64,000 nucleotides of DNA from assembly GCF_000745345.1 (NCBI RefSeq), contig NZ_JQNR01000005.1, forward strand, positions 1,860,001 through 1,924,000. Direction: 5' to 3'. This document shows, piece by piece, positions 51,106 through 61,970 of the stretch (position 1 is the stretch's first letter; each line of letters begins with the position of its first letter). Source of the stretch: Actinacidiphila yeochonensis CN732. GTDB lineage: Bacteria > Actinomycetota > Actinomycetes > Streptomycetales > Streptomycetaceae. The notes under the pieces are model-generated. The model did no database searches and was not told the origin of the DNA. It saw nothing but the letters and a program-made list of their open reading frames with translations. The position numbers and the translations under genes are program-made.

Positions 51106-51702
51106 TCAGGCCGCGGGGTTCGAACCGGCGTACACCGGGTCCTTCATCACGAAGGTGGCCAGCGGGTCGGTGCCGTTGTTCAGCGCGGTGAAGGTGACAC
51201 CGAGCTGGACGGCGGCCTTGCGGGCCAGCTTCAGGTCGTCGCTCGCGGTGACCTGGCCGCGGGGGATGACGAACCGGTAGGTGATGGCGGTGCCGTCGGT
51301 GAACTCCAGGCCGAGGGCGTGCTCGTCCGCCTGCGGGCCGTCCGCGATGTCGTAGGAGTACGCACCGTCCGAGCTACCGGACGAGTCGGCCGGACCGACC
51401 TTGCCGCCGCCGAGGAACAGCGGCAGCGTGTCCGCGTTGAACTGGAGCAGCGCGAACTTCAGCGTCAGGTCCCGGTCGGAGTAGATGAAGCGCACCGGGC
51501 TGACGGCCTGCCAGGTGTCGATCGGGTCGAGCTTGTCCTTCTTGCTGAAGGTCACACCGTCCGCGGACGTGTAGCCGAGGTCGGTCCAGCCCTGGCCCCA
51601 GTCGACCTGGCCGAAGTCGGTCGGCGCGGGCGATCCGACGCTGCCCACGAGGATGCGGCCGGTGCCGGCGACCCGGATCTCGGACGTGTTGTTGCCTGCC
51701 AT
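51106..51702 (-). CDS. Major tail protein
   Basis: 198 residues. Beta-rich tube protein: begins MAGNNTSEIRVAGTGRILVGSVGSPAPTDF, with DWGQGWTDLGYTSADGVTFSKK (a motif found in actinophage major tail proteins), DRDLTLKFALLQFN and a C-terminal QLGVTFTALNNGTDPLATFVMKD. It would form the hexameric rings of the tail tube. ATG 51702 after GGAGAAG. No major capsid gene lies nearby. Confidence 0.87.
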   Translation of the reverse strand: MAGNNTSEIRVAGTGRILVGSVGSPAPTDFGQVDWGQGWTDLGYTSADGVTFSKKDKLDPIDTWQAVSPVRFIYSDRDLTLKFALLQFNADTLPLFLGGGKVGPADSSGSSDGAYSYDIADGPQADEHALGLEFTDGTAITYRFVIPRGQVTASDDLKLARKAAVQLGVTFTALNNGTDPLATFVMKDPVYAGSNPAA

Positions 51703-51980
51703 GTCTTCTCCTTGGGATGGGTGAAGCGAGGGTTCTCGCCGCAGTACGGCGAAGGCCCCGCGGGGTGCGGGGCCTGTCTGGGGCGGGCGGGATGCCCGGG
51801 GGTGGGCCGCGTCCGGGGACGCGGGCCTTCGCGGGCCCGGAGGGGCACCGCGGGCGTGGGGCCGTCGGCGGGCCGGCCCGGCCAGCCGACGGTTGGCGGC
51901 CGGTCGGCGGCGGGTCGGCCGACGGTCGGAGGCGGGTCGGCCGACGGTCAGCGGCGGGTCAGCGGCTGGTCGGCGGCGGG

Positions 51981-52388
51981 TCAGCGGCTGTCGATCGACA
52001 TCCGGATGATGCAGACGTAGCGCTTGGCCGCGTTGTAGAGGTAGTCCGGCATCCAGCGCGGACCGTCCTGCTCGACGACGTCGCTGACGGTCACCCCGCC
52101 GTACGAGGTGCCGATCGTGGACAGCAGCGCGTGCCGCGCGGCGTTCGCCAGGGTGAAGGAGGTGGCCTTGTCCGGGCCGTACACCTCCAGCTGCATCATC
52201 GGGTTGTCCAGGTACAGGTCGCCGACCCACGCGCCGCCGTAACGGCTCACCAGGACCGCGCTCTGCGTTCCGTCGAAGCCGGCGGGGGCGTCGCGGCTCA
52301 CCGCCGCGGAGGAGAGCGAGGGCTCGGCCTGGAGGATCTGGATGACCAGCGCCTCGACGTCGGGGAAGGCACTCGGGGGAGTGGTCAT
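51981..52388 (-). CDS. Tail terminator / head-tail completion-like protein
   Basis: 135 residues: MTTPPSAFPDVEALVIQILQAEPSL, then VLVSRYGGAWVGDLYLDNPMMQLEVYGPDKATSFTLANAARHALL and a late VEQDGPRWMPDYLYNAAKRYVCIIRM. The alpha/beta fold and placement just before the major tail protein fit the tail-terminator (gpU/gp17-like) class. It is the first structural gene of the cluster. ATG 52388, with GAGGTGG upstream. The 280-base spacer to the major tail gene contains short GTCGGC-GGGTCGGCCGAC repeats. Confidence 0.75.
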   Translation of the reverse strand: MTTPPSAFPDVEALVIQILQAEPSLSSAAVSRDAPAGFDGTQSAVLVSRYGGAWVGDLYLDNPMMQLEVYGPDKATSFTLANAARHALLSTIGTSYGGVTVSDVVEQDGPRWMPDYLYNAAKRYVCIIRMSIDSR

Positions 52389-52751
52389 GACGGTTCCACC
52401 TCTTTGCTGGAGAGTCGTGTGTCCCGGGTCGGCGGCCGGCTCGGGCTGACGCCCCCGCTCGCGGTGGGCGTGGCGGTCCACCGGGTGGTTCGCGGTCGGC
52501 GGCCCGCCCCCGGGGCGCGTTGCCGGGATGCGGGTCGCCGTCGGCGGTCCGCCGGGGCTGCGGGGGAGGGTGGCCTGCGGTCGGCCGGGGCGGGTCGTCG
52601 GACTCGCCTGGGGCGGAGCTGGTGTCGCGTTGCCCGTGGGCGGGAGGCCGGGCGGGGGGCCGTGCACTGGAGGGAGCAGTTCGGCTCGCCCCGCCCGGCG
52701 GTTCTCGGCGGCGGGCACAGCTCTGCCGCTGCGCCAACTGTGACACGGTTT

Positions 52752-52770
52752 CGTGCGCGCACGCAACTTA
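52752..52770 (-). promoter_or_regulatory. Operator-like site upstream of the tail structural genes
   Basis: CGTGCGCGCACGCAACTTA (plus strand) differs from the site at 54594-54612 at three of 19 positions and contains the 12-bp palindrome CGTGCGCGCACG. On the minus strand it reads TTGCGT, an acceptable -35, with CACAGT 18 bases further as possible -10, about 350 bases before the tail-terminator gene. The remainder of 52389-53153 holds hairpins but no gene I can support. Confidence 0.55.
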
Positions 52771-52939
52771 TTCGGGACCGGGTTGCCGCGGACCTCCCGG
52801 ACGGGCGCGCGGGCCCCGGCGGCGGGCCCGTCTGGCGAGCGGGCCTGAGTAGCGAGCACGACGGGCCGGCCCGTCCGGGGAGGTCGCGCCCACCGGACGA
52901 CGGCCCGGTCCGCCGATGGAGGAGTCCGCGTGACAGAGG

Positions 52940-53090
52940 AGCCCCCGTCGGCCGGTGGGGCCTGCGGGGGCTGGAGTGCGTGGGCCGTCCCCCTCCCGGC
53001 GCCGTCCCCCTCGCCGGGAGGGGGAGGGGGCGGGGGACGGAGAAAGCCCCCGCTGGCCGGTGGCGATGTCGCCGGTGGCCTGCGGGGGCT
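52940..53090 (-). terminator. Two related hairpins between regulatory cassette and tail structural genes
   Basis: AGCCCCCG (52940-52947)/CGGGGGCT (52965-52972) and AGCCCCCG (53045-53052)/CGGGGGCT (53083-53090) have identical arms and similar GGCCGGTGG-CCTG loops, indicating a duplicated element. They lie 64 bases past the stop of the HTH gene and should terminate its transcript, or permit antitermination into the tail genes. Confidence 0.6.
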
Positions 53091-53153
53091 GGGTGGGAGC
53101 CGGGGAAAGAGGAAGGGGTAGGGGACGGGCGGAGGAAGAGCGGAGGGACGGGG

Positions 53154-53372
53154 TCAGAGGGCGGGGCGGTGGTGGGCCCGGCGCTCGGCGGCGAACACGT
53201 CGGCCAGGTGGAAGACGTGCGCCCGGCCCGCCTTCCCGGACGCCGCCAGGTATCCCAGCTGCACCCACTTGCGGATCGTCGCCGTCGCCACCCCCACCTC
53301 CCGGGCCGCCAGCTCCGCGGGAACCAGCACCGGCAGCCCGTCGACGGCCCCGCCGTGGCGCCGGCCGGTCAC
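53154..53372 (-). CDS. Excisionase/MerR-type helix-turn-helix protein
   Basis: 72 residues. A single winged-HTH of the AlpA/excisionase type: VLVPAELAAREVGVATATIRKWVQLGYL followed by AHVFHLADVFAAERR. GTG start 53372 overlaps the stop of the upstream gene by four bases (GTGA), so its synthesis is coupled. No integrase is present for it to partner, which favours a transcriptional role in the tail cluster. Confidence 0.78.
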   Translation of the reverse strand: MTGRRHGGAVDGLPVLVPAELAAREVGVATATIRKWVQLGYLAASGKAGRAHVFHLADVFAAERRAHHRPAL

Positions 53373-54211
53373 CGCGCCACCTCCGTGCCCGCGGGAGCGG
53401 CGGGCGGTGGCGCGTCCATCGCGGCGGCGAAGCCGTCCCGGTTCCCGAGCGCCCCCCACGCCGCCTCGTCCCAGACGTGGCGGTAGGCGGCGTCGTCCCG
53501 GCACCCGCAGTCCGCGTCGGCGCAACGGCAGGCGGGGTTGACGCACAGCACCGCGCGGCGCGCGGGGAACGCCCGCAGCGAGACGGAGTCGCAGAACGGG
53601 CACCGGCCGGGCACTCGTACCATCTGCTCGGTGTCGCCGAGCGCCCGCGCGCACCGGCGTGCCATACGGCGGGCCTCGTCGCGCACGTGCCGCGCGAGCA
53701 CCGGCTGCCCGGCGATCACGCCCAACAGGGCCCCGACCCGCAGCAGCCGCTCGGGCACCGGCGCCCGGCGGGGCAGCGGCAGCCCGAGCTTGGCGTGCAC
53801 CGCCTCCTCCAGCTCCACGACCCCGTCGCTGATGTCCCGGATCGCGTCCGAGACGTGCAGCCGCAGCGGGGCCGCGCTGTGTCCGGGTACGGCCAGGCCG
53901 TGGCGCTGCTGGACCGTGAGGGCGTCCTGCCGCTCCTCGCGCAGCAGCCGGGACTCGCGCGCCCGGCGGGCCTGCTCGGCGCGGGCCCGGGTCTCGGCGT
54001 CGTGGCCGGCCTCCCGCGGCCGGCCCCGCCCGGGTGCCAGCTCCTCGGACAGCTCGGGGAACTGCCGCACCAGCATCCCGATCCACAGCGCGGCGTCACG
54101 CACGGCCTGCTCGGCCTCGGCCTGCTCGGTGCCGGTCGGCCGGGTGCCGGTCCGCTGGGCGTCGGCCTGCTCGGCGCCGGTCGTCGGCGCGGGTCCGTTC
54201 CGCTCAGCCAC
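53369..54211 (-). CDS. Cys-rich protein of the regulatory cassette, function unknown
   Basis: 280 residues. A low-complexity Ala/Glu/Gln N-terminus, a helical, basic middle (ETRARAEQARRARESRLLREERQDAL), and a Cys-rich C-terminal zinc-ribbon-like segment (GRCPFCDSVSLRAFPARRAVLC and PACRCADADCGC). GTG start 54211 lies inside the last codons of the WhiB-like gene (8-base overlap). Similar Cys-rich proteins occur in actinophage regulatory regions, but I cannot assign a function. Confidence 0.7.
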   Translation of the reverse strand: MAERNGPAPTTGAEQADAQRTGTRPTGTEQAEAEQAVRDAALWIGMLVRQFPELSEELAPGRGRPREAGHDAETRARAEQARRARESRLLREERQDALTVQQRHGLAVPGHSAAPLRLHVSDAIRDISDGVVELEEAVHAKLGLPLPRRAPVPERLLRVGALLGVIAGQPVLARHVRDEARRMARRCARALGDTEQMVRVPGRCPFCDSVSLRAFPARRAVLCVNPACRCADADCGCRDDAAYRHVWDEAAWGALGNRDGFAAAMDAPPPAAPAGTEVAR

Positions 54212-54533
54212 GGGTCCCCCTCCCGGTCGCGAGGGCGCGGCCGCGCACGGCGTGAGCGGCGGGGCCGGAACCGGCGGGCGGGGAGACGGTCGCGCCCGGG
54301 TCCTGTGCCGGAACGCGCACAGGTGTGCCGTTGCGCCACAGGCGTCCGGCGCACACCCCGTCGAACCAGGAGGCGGCGGGAGCGACGATCTCCTCGCACT
54401 CGCGCCGTACCGTGCACACCTGGCACGCCCGCAGTGCGGGCGCCGCCTCCGACGCGCGCCGGGCGAAGACCGCCTTGGCCGGGAGGCCCGCACAGGCTGC
54501 GGCCTCCTGCCAGGGCGAAGCGGGGAGGGACAT
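54204..54533 (-). CDS. WhiB-like iron-sulphur regulator
   Basis: 109 residues with the four WhiB cysteines C14, C37, C40 and C46 (C-x22-C-x2-C-x5-C, in AACAG and ACQVCTVRRECEE) expected to bind a [4Fe-4S] cluster. The usual G[VI]WGG turn after the cluster is changed to GVCAG, and the basic C-terminal tail is long. WhiB proteins act with RNA polymerase sigma region 4 in actinobacteria and are often carried by their phages. ATG 54533 after GGAGGTTCC. First gene of the minus-strand regulatory cassette. Confidence 0.82.
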   Translation of the reverse strand: MSLPASPWQEAAACAGLPAKAVFARRASEAAPALRACQVCTVRRECEEIVAPAASWFDGVCAGRLWRNGTPVRVPAQDPGATVSPPAGSGPAAHAVRGRALATGRGTRG

Positions 54534-54593
54534 GGAACCTCCGTGAGAGTCCGCGGTCGCTGGACGCGACGCGCTCGGCAACGGTGCCATGAT

Positions 54594-54612
54594 GCGTGCG
54601 AGCGCGCAACTA
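54594..54612 (-). promoter_or_regulatory. Operator-like site upstream of the WhiB-like gene
   Basis: CGTGCGAGCGCGCAACTAA (plus strand) matches the site at 52752-52770 at 16 of 19 positions. On the minus strand it contributes TTGCGC as a -35-like hexamer with CACCGT 17 bases on, 55-65 bases before the WhiB-like start. Confidence 0.55.
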
Positions 54613-54769
54613 AACATCCGAAGAGCCCCCCGCGTTCCGCGTCGGGGCGCCCGTATCCGGAGTCCGGCTCTTCCGGCTGTGGGCGTTCTGTCGCGATGGT
54701 GCGTCGGCTTCCATTGCTCAGAGTAAAACGTTGGCCTAACCTGCACGGTTTCTCCAGGCTCTCTCCATG

Positions 54770-54812
54770 AATTGCGTGCGAGAAGGCACGTAATTTAGTG
54801 CGCGCAAGCGCG
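54770..54812 (+). promoter_or_regulatory. Double operator-like site upstream of the XRE regulator
   Basis: Two related half-motifs: AATTGCGTGCG (54770-54780) and TTTAGTGCGCGCAAGCGCG (54794-54812), the latter a reversed version of the WhiB-gene site. A -10-like TAAACT (54814-54819) follows. Position suggests autoregulation by the gene just downstream. Confidence 0.5.
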
Positions 54813-54844
54813 GTAAACTGAGGCCCCCTGGAGGGAGCAGGCGC

Positions 54845-55327
54845 ATGACCACCACCGAACTTGACGCCTTCGCCAGCTGGGTCGAGGCCCTGATGCGTAG
54901 GCGTGGATATGACATCGACAGCCCCCGTGGCGGGGGGCGGTCGCGTGTCGCCGATGAGGCAGGCGTGCACAGGGCCGCGGTGACCCGGCTGCTGCAGCGT
55001 CAGAGCATGCCCGATCTGGAGACCACCCGGCGGCTGGCCCGCGTCCTGGACGTGCCGGTGCGGGACATGCTGATCCGCTCGGGCCGGCTGACCGCCGAGG
55101 AGCTGCCGCTACCAGCGTCGACCGCGGGCCCGGCGGCCCGGGCGGTCGCCGCGGAGCTCGACGCCGACACCCCGCCGACCCTGGAGGAGCTGGCCGAGGT
55201 GCTCGGCGTGCCCGCCGACCGCCGGGACATGTTCGTCAGGGTGGTCGGCCAGTTCCTGCCCGGCGAGGCCGACGCGCCCCCCAAGGGGGGCACCGCGCGC
55301 GTCGGCGAGCCGGCCGGCTCCGACTGA
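54845..55327 (+). CDS. XRE-type helix-turn-helix regulator divergent from the WhiB-like gene
   Basis: 160 residues. The N-terminal half holds an XRE/Cro-like HTH (FASWVEALMRRRGYDIDSP; VADEAGVHRAAVTRLLQRQSMPDLETTRRLARVLD). The C-terminal half has a second short helical module, LEELAEVLGVPADRRDMFVRVVGQFL. ATG 54845 after GGAGGGAG. Divergent from the WhiB-like gene and flanked by repeated operator-like motifs, it is the best candidate for the phage-type repressor that keeps the tail cluster silent. Confidence 0.82.
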   Translation: MTTTELDAFASWVEALMRRRGYDIDSPRGGGRSRVADEAGVHRAAVTRLLQRQSMPDLETTRRLARVLDVPVRDMLIRSGRLTAEELPLPASTAGPAARAVAAELDADTPPTLEELAEVLGVPADRRDMFVRVVGQFLPGEADAPPKGGTARVGEPAGSD

Positions 55328-55693
55328 CGACCGTCCCGGCCCGGCCGCCGGGAGCTGAGCCGCGCGCTCGCTCCCTCCCCTTGACGCCTTGGTCCCCGCC
55401 GGGCGCGTTCCCGCCGGGCGCGTCGCCGCCGGTCGGCCCGACGGCAGCGGTGGCGGGGCGACTCCCGGTGCGGCGCGGACGGTGCGGCCGCGGCGCGCTG
55501 CGCTATAACGTGGTCCCGCCGCGGTCGGTGGCCGCCGCCGGAAGGAGCGGCGTGCCCGGACTGCGGGGCGGGCCGGGGCGAGGTGGGGCGGCCCGAGTGG
55601 CCGGCGGCTGTTCCCCGGCGCCGGGGTGAGGCGTCCCCGGCGGGTTGACCGGCGGTGATCGCGGGCCGTGCGGCGGGCCAGCCGTATGTTTTT

Positions 55694-55722
55694 TGACCCC
55701 AGCCGATGCGATAGGTACGCTC
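55694..55722 (+). promoter_or_regulatory. rpsL operon promoter
   Basis: -35 TTGACC (55694-55699) and -10 TACGCT (55717-55722) with an ideal 17-base spacer, 194 bases ahead of rpsL. The upstream part of the 55328-55915 gap is very GC-rich and holds no gene I can support. Confidence 0.75.
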
Positions 55723-55915
55723 TCGTCTGTGCCTGGGGTGTGCCCGGGTCCTTGTGCGTGCCATGCGACCGTATGAGGAATCCGAGGCCGCGACACCCAT
55801 TCAACGCACTCTTCCGGATCTCCGGATACGTGCGGGGTCAGCGACACACCCGACCGCGTGGGTCGGAGCCCCAGGTTAGAAGTAACGAGATCGGCACACA
55901 GAAACCGGAGAAACG

Positions 55916-56287
55916 GTGCCTACGATCCAGCAGCTGGTCCGGAAGGGCCGGCAGGACAAGGTCGAGAAGAACAAGACGCCCGCGCTGAAGGGGTCCCCCC
56001 AGCGCCGTGGCGTCTGCACGCGTGTGTACACGACCACCCCGAAGAAGCCGAACTCGGCGCTCCGTAAGGTCGCGCGTGTGCGTCTGACCAGCGGCATCGA
56101 GGTCACCGCCTACATCCCGGGCGAGGGTCACAACCTTCAGGAGCACTCCATCGTGCTCGTGCGCGGCGGTCGTGTGAAGGACCTGCCGGGTGTTCGCTAC
56201 AAGATCATCCGCGGTTCGCTTGACACCCAGGGTGTCAAGAACCGCAAGCAGGCCCGCAGCCGCTACGGCGCCAAGAAGGAGAAGTAA
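55916..56287 (+). CDS. rpsL: 30S ribosomal protein S12
   Basis: Decoding-centre protein, 123 residues, starting at GTG 55916 ([15 protein letters not shown]) after GGAGAAAC. The streptomycin-sensitivity lysines are wild type: [12 protein letters not shown] around Lys43 and [12 protein letters not shown] around Lys88. First gene of rpsL-rpsG-fusA-tuf. Confidence 0.98.
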   Translation: MPTIQQLVRKGRQDKVEKNKTPALKGSPQRRGVCTRVYTTTPKKPNSALRKVARVRLTSGIEVTAYIPGEGHNLQEHSIVLVRGGRVKDLPGVRYKIIRGSLDTQGVKNRKQARSRYGAKKEK

Positions 56288-56290
56288 ACA

Positions 56291-56761
56291 ATGCCTCGTA
56301 AGGGCCCCGCCCCGAAGCGTCCGGTCATCATCGACCCGGTTTACGGTTCCCCTCTGGTGACCTCGCTCGTCAACAAGATCCTGCTGCACGGCAAGCGCTC
56401 CACCGCCGAGCGCATCGTGTACGGCGCTCTGGAAGGCCTGCGGGAGAAGTCCGGCAACGACCCGGTCATCGCCCTCAAGCGCGCGCTGGAGAACATCAAG
56501 CCGACCCTTGAGGTCAAGTCCCGCCGTGTCGGTGGCGCGACCTACCAGGTGCCGGTCGAGGTCCGTCCGGGCCGCCAGAACACCCTGGCGCTGCGCTGGC
56601 TGGTCGGGTACTCCCGCGCCCGCCGCGAGAAGACCATGACCGAGCGGCTGATGAACGAGATCCTCGACGCCAGCAACGGTCTGGGCGCCTCCGTGAAGCG
56701 CCGCGAGGACACCCACAAGATGGCCGAGTCCAACAAGGCCTTCGCGCACTACCGCTGGTAG
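56291..56761 (+). CDS. rpsG: 30S ribosomal protein S7
   Basis: Primary 16S rRNA-binding protein of the 30S head, 156 residues, start [11 protein letters not shown] and the [16 protein letters not shown] signature. ATG 56291, only three bases after the rpsL stop, so translation is probably coupled. Confidence 0.98.
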   Translation: MPRKGPAPKRPVIIDPVYGSPLVTSLVNKILLHGKRSTAERIVYGALEGLREKSGNDPVIALKRALENIKPTLEVKSRRVGGATYQVPVEVRPGRQNTLALRWLVGYSRARREKTMTERLMNEILDASNGLGASVKRREDTHKMAESNKAFAHYRW

Positions 56762-56800
56762 TCGCTACCCCCATCGAGAACCGAGAGAAGACTGAGCCAC

Positions 56801-58927
<2,127 letters not shown>

Positions 58928-59100
58928 TACTCGTCTAGGCTTGACAGCAGGCTTCGGGGCATACCGCCGCGAATCCCCGCGAACCCCTCCGGGGGCTCTG
59001 GCGGGGGTGCGCGGCGGGTGCCCCGGCAGTCGGCAACCCAGCAAAGATCACCTGGCGCCGATGAAGCAAGGCGTACAGATCCACTCCCAGGAGGACCCCA

Positions 59101-60294
<1,194 letters not shown>

Positions 60295-60330
60295 TCTCCG
60301 GCCTGCGGCGGGCCTGACGCCGTAACGGGA

Positions 60331-60360
60331 GGGCCCCGGGTGCGCGAGCACCCGGGGCCC
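60331..60360 (+). terminator. Terminator after tuf
   Basis: Perfect 13-base arms GGGCCCCGGGTGC and GCACCCGGGGCCC with a GCGA tetraloop, followed by TTCTGCG. It separates tuf from the convergent glycosyltransferase gene. Confidence 0.85.
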
Positions 60361-60454
60361 TTCTGCGTTCGGCGGGAAGCCCCCGGGACCGGTTCGGGTT
60401 CCGGGGGCTTCCCGCCGGCTGGACGGTCCCGGGCCGGGAGCGGATCGGGAGGGG

Positions 60455-61970
60455 TCACCGCTCCAGCGCGGTCAGCAGCTTCTCCACCGAGCCGGCCCAG
60501 GTGAGGCGGGCGGCGAGGTCCTGGCGGAGCTTCTCGGCGCGGGCGAACTCGTCCTTCGGGTGGAGCAGGACGCGCTCGATGGCCCGGGCCCAGGTGTCGG
60601 TGTCCGTGTCGGTGTCGTGGCCGGTCGTCGGCACCACGCAGGCCGCCGCGGCCTCCGGGTCCAGCTCGGCCCGCAGCAGCTCGCCCAGCCCGCTGCGGCT
60701 GCTGACCAGCACCGGCCTGCCCTCCACCAGGGCTTCCAGGCCGGAGAGGCCGAAGCCCTCGGCACGCGAGGGCATCACCACCACGCTGGCCCGGGCCAGG
60801 TCGTCGGCGAGGGACTGGCCGTCGGTGGTGAAGGGACGGGCGACGATCGGCAGGTCGGCGCCGCCCCGCCACTCCTCCAGCCGTTTGAGCTGCTCCGCCA
60901 CGTCCTGCTCGGGCACCCCGCGGACCAGCAGCTCGACCGGTTTGGCGCCGGTCTGGAGCTGCCGCCAGCCGGCCACCCTGGCGCAGGCCCGCACCGCGAT
61001 GTCCAGCCCCTTGAGCTCCCAGTCCTCCACCCGGCCGGTGATCAGCACCGTCATGGGGGACCCGGCAGGCACCCGGGCGGGCTCGGGGTCGCCGAGGTCG
61101 AAGCCCGGGTCGAAGCGCAGCGGCTCCCGGTCGGTGCGCAGCCCGAGGGAGCTCAGGAACCGGTCGTGCAGCCGGGGCCCGACGGCCACCGTCCGATCGG
61201 CCGCGCGGGCCAGCCCCAGCTCGATCTTGGTGCGGGCGTCGGCGTTGTGGACGGCGTCCTCCTCCCGGTCGGGCTTGAACCACTCGATCTCGTCGGGTGC
61301 CATGTGGACGAAGTGCAGCCTGGTGGCCTGCCAGAAGTAGATCTCCGCGAGCAGCAGCGCGATCGGGCCGGTGATCCGGCTGTGCCCGATCACCAGGTCC
61401 GGCAGCACGCCGACGGGCAGGGCGGGCCGGCGCAGCAGCGCCGTCATCGCGGACACGCCGGGCAGCGGCGGTGGCACGAGCAGGGTGACGTCCTGTGCCG
61501 CCGCCTCCTCGACCTCCGCGGAGGTGGCCTGCGGCACCAGGCAGAACACCCGCACCCGCTGTCCGGCCAGCGCCCAGCACAGCCGCTGGTTGAGGGTGCT
61601 CAGGCCGCCGTGCGCCGAACTCCACTCGGTGGCCACCACCAGCGCGGTGCAGCGGTGGCCGCCGGTACGGGCGCCGCCCGGCCGGCCCAGCACCCGGGGA
61701 TCGCGGACGTAGCCGGTGAGGGCGGGGGAGAAGAGCCGCAGGTCGGCGCCGTTGCGGACGACGACCCCGAGGTCGGTGAGGTCCCGCAGCTGCCTGGACT
61801 CCGGCACGGTGTCCGCGTCGCAGCCCGGGGCCGTTCCCACGCCGTGGCCGAGGGTCGCGGTCGCAGCGCCGGAGGGCGTGGTCGCGCCGCCGGAGGCCGG
61901 GGCCGGGGCCGAGGCCGGGCCGCCGGAGGCCGGGGCCGCGCAGCCGCCGAGGCCCTGCGGCTCCCCGGGG
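60455..61970 (-). CDS. GT4-type glycosyltransferase part of a frameshifted ATPase-glycosyltransferase fusion
   Basis: About 500 codons with no credible start of their own. The N-terminal 40 residues ([37 protein letters not shown]) are the winged-helix C-terminus expected of the upstream ATPase. Then comes a GT-B glycosyltransferase: [23 protein letters not shown], a [11 protein letters not shown] and [11 protein letters not shown] middle, [14 protein letters not shown], and the nucleotide-sugar motif [18 protein letters not shown] of family 4. The end [13 protein letters not shown] is typical. Together with 61970-62916 it appears to be one protein split by a frameshift in a GC-rich linker. 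Confidence 0.75.

Noticed and set aside
52389..53153. Small genes in the gap before the tail operon
   Set aside because: Candidate frames are short, Pro/Arg/Gly-rich and overlap the hairpins; no convincing start or codon pattern.
35780..54533. Contractile injection system or R-type tailocin
   Set aside because: No sheath, baseplate wedge, spike or AAA+ ATPase gene is visible; the tail genes are of the siphovirus type.
35780..54533. Complete prophage
   Set aside because: No capsid, portal, protease, terminase, integrase, replication genes or flanking att-like direct repeats are seen in this stretch.
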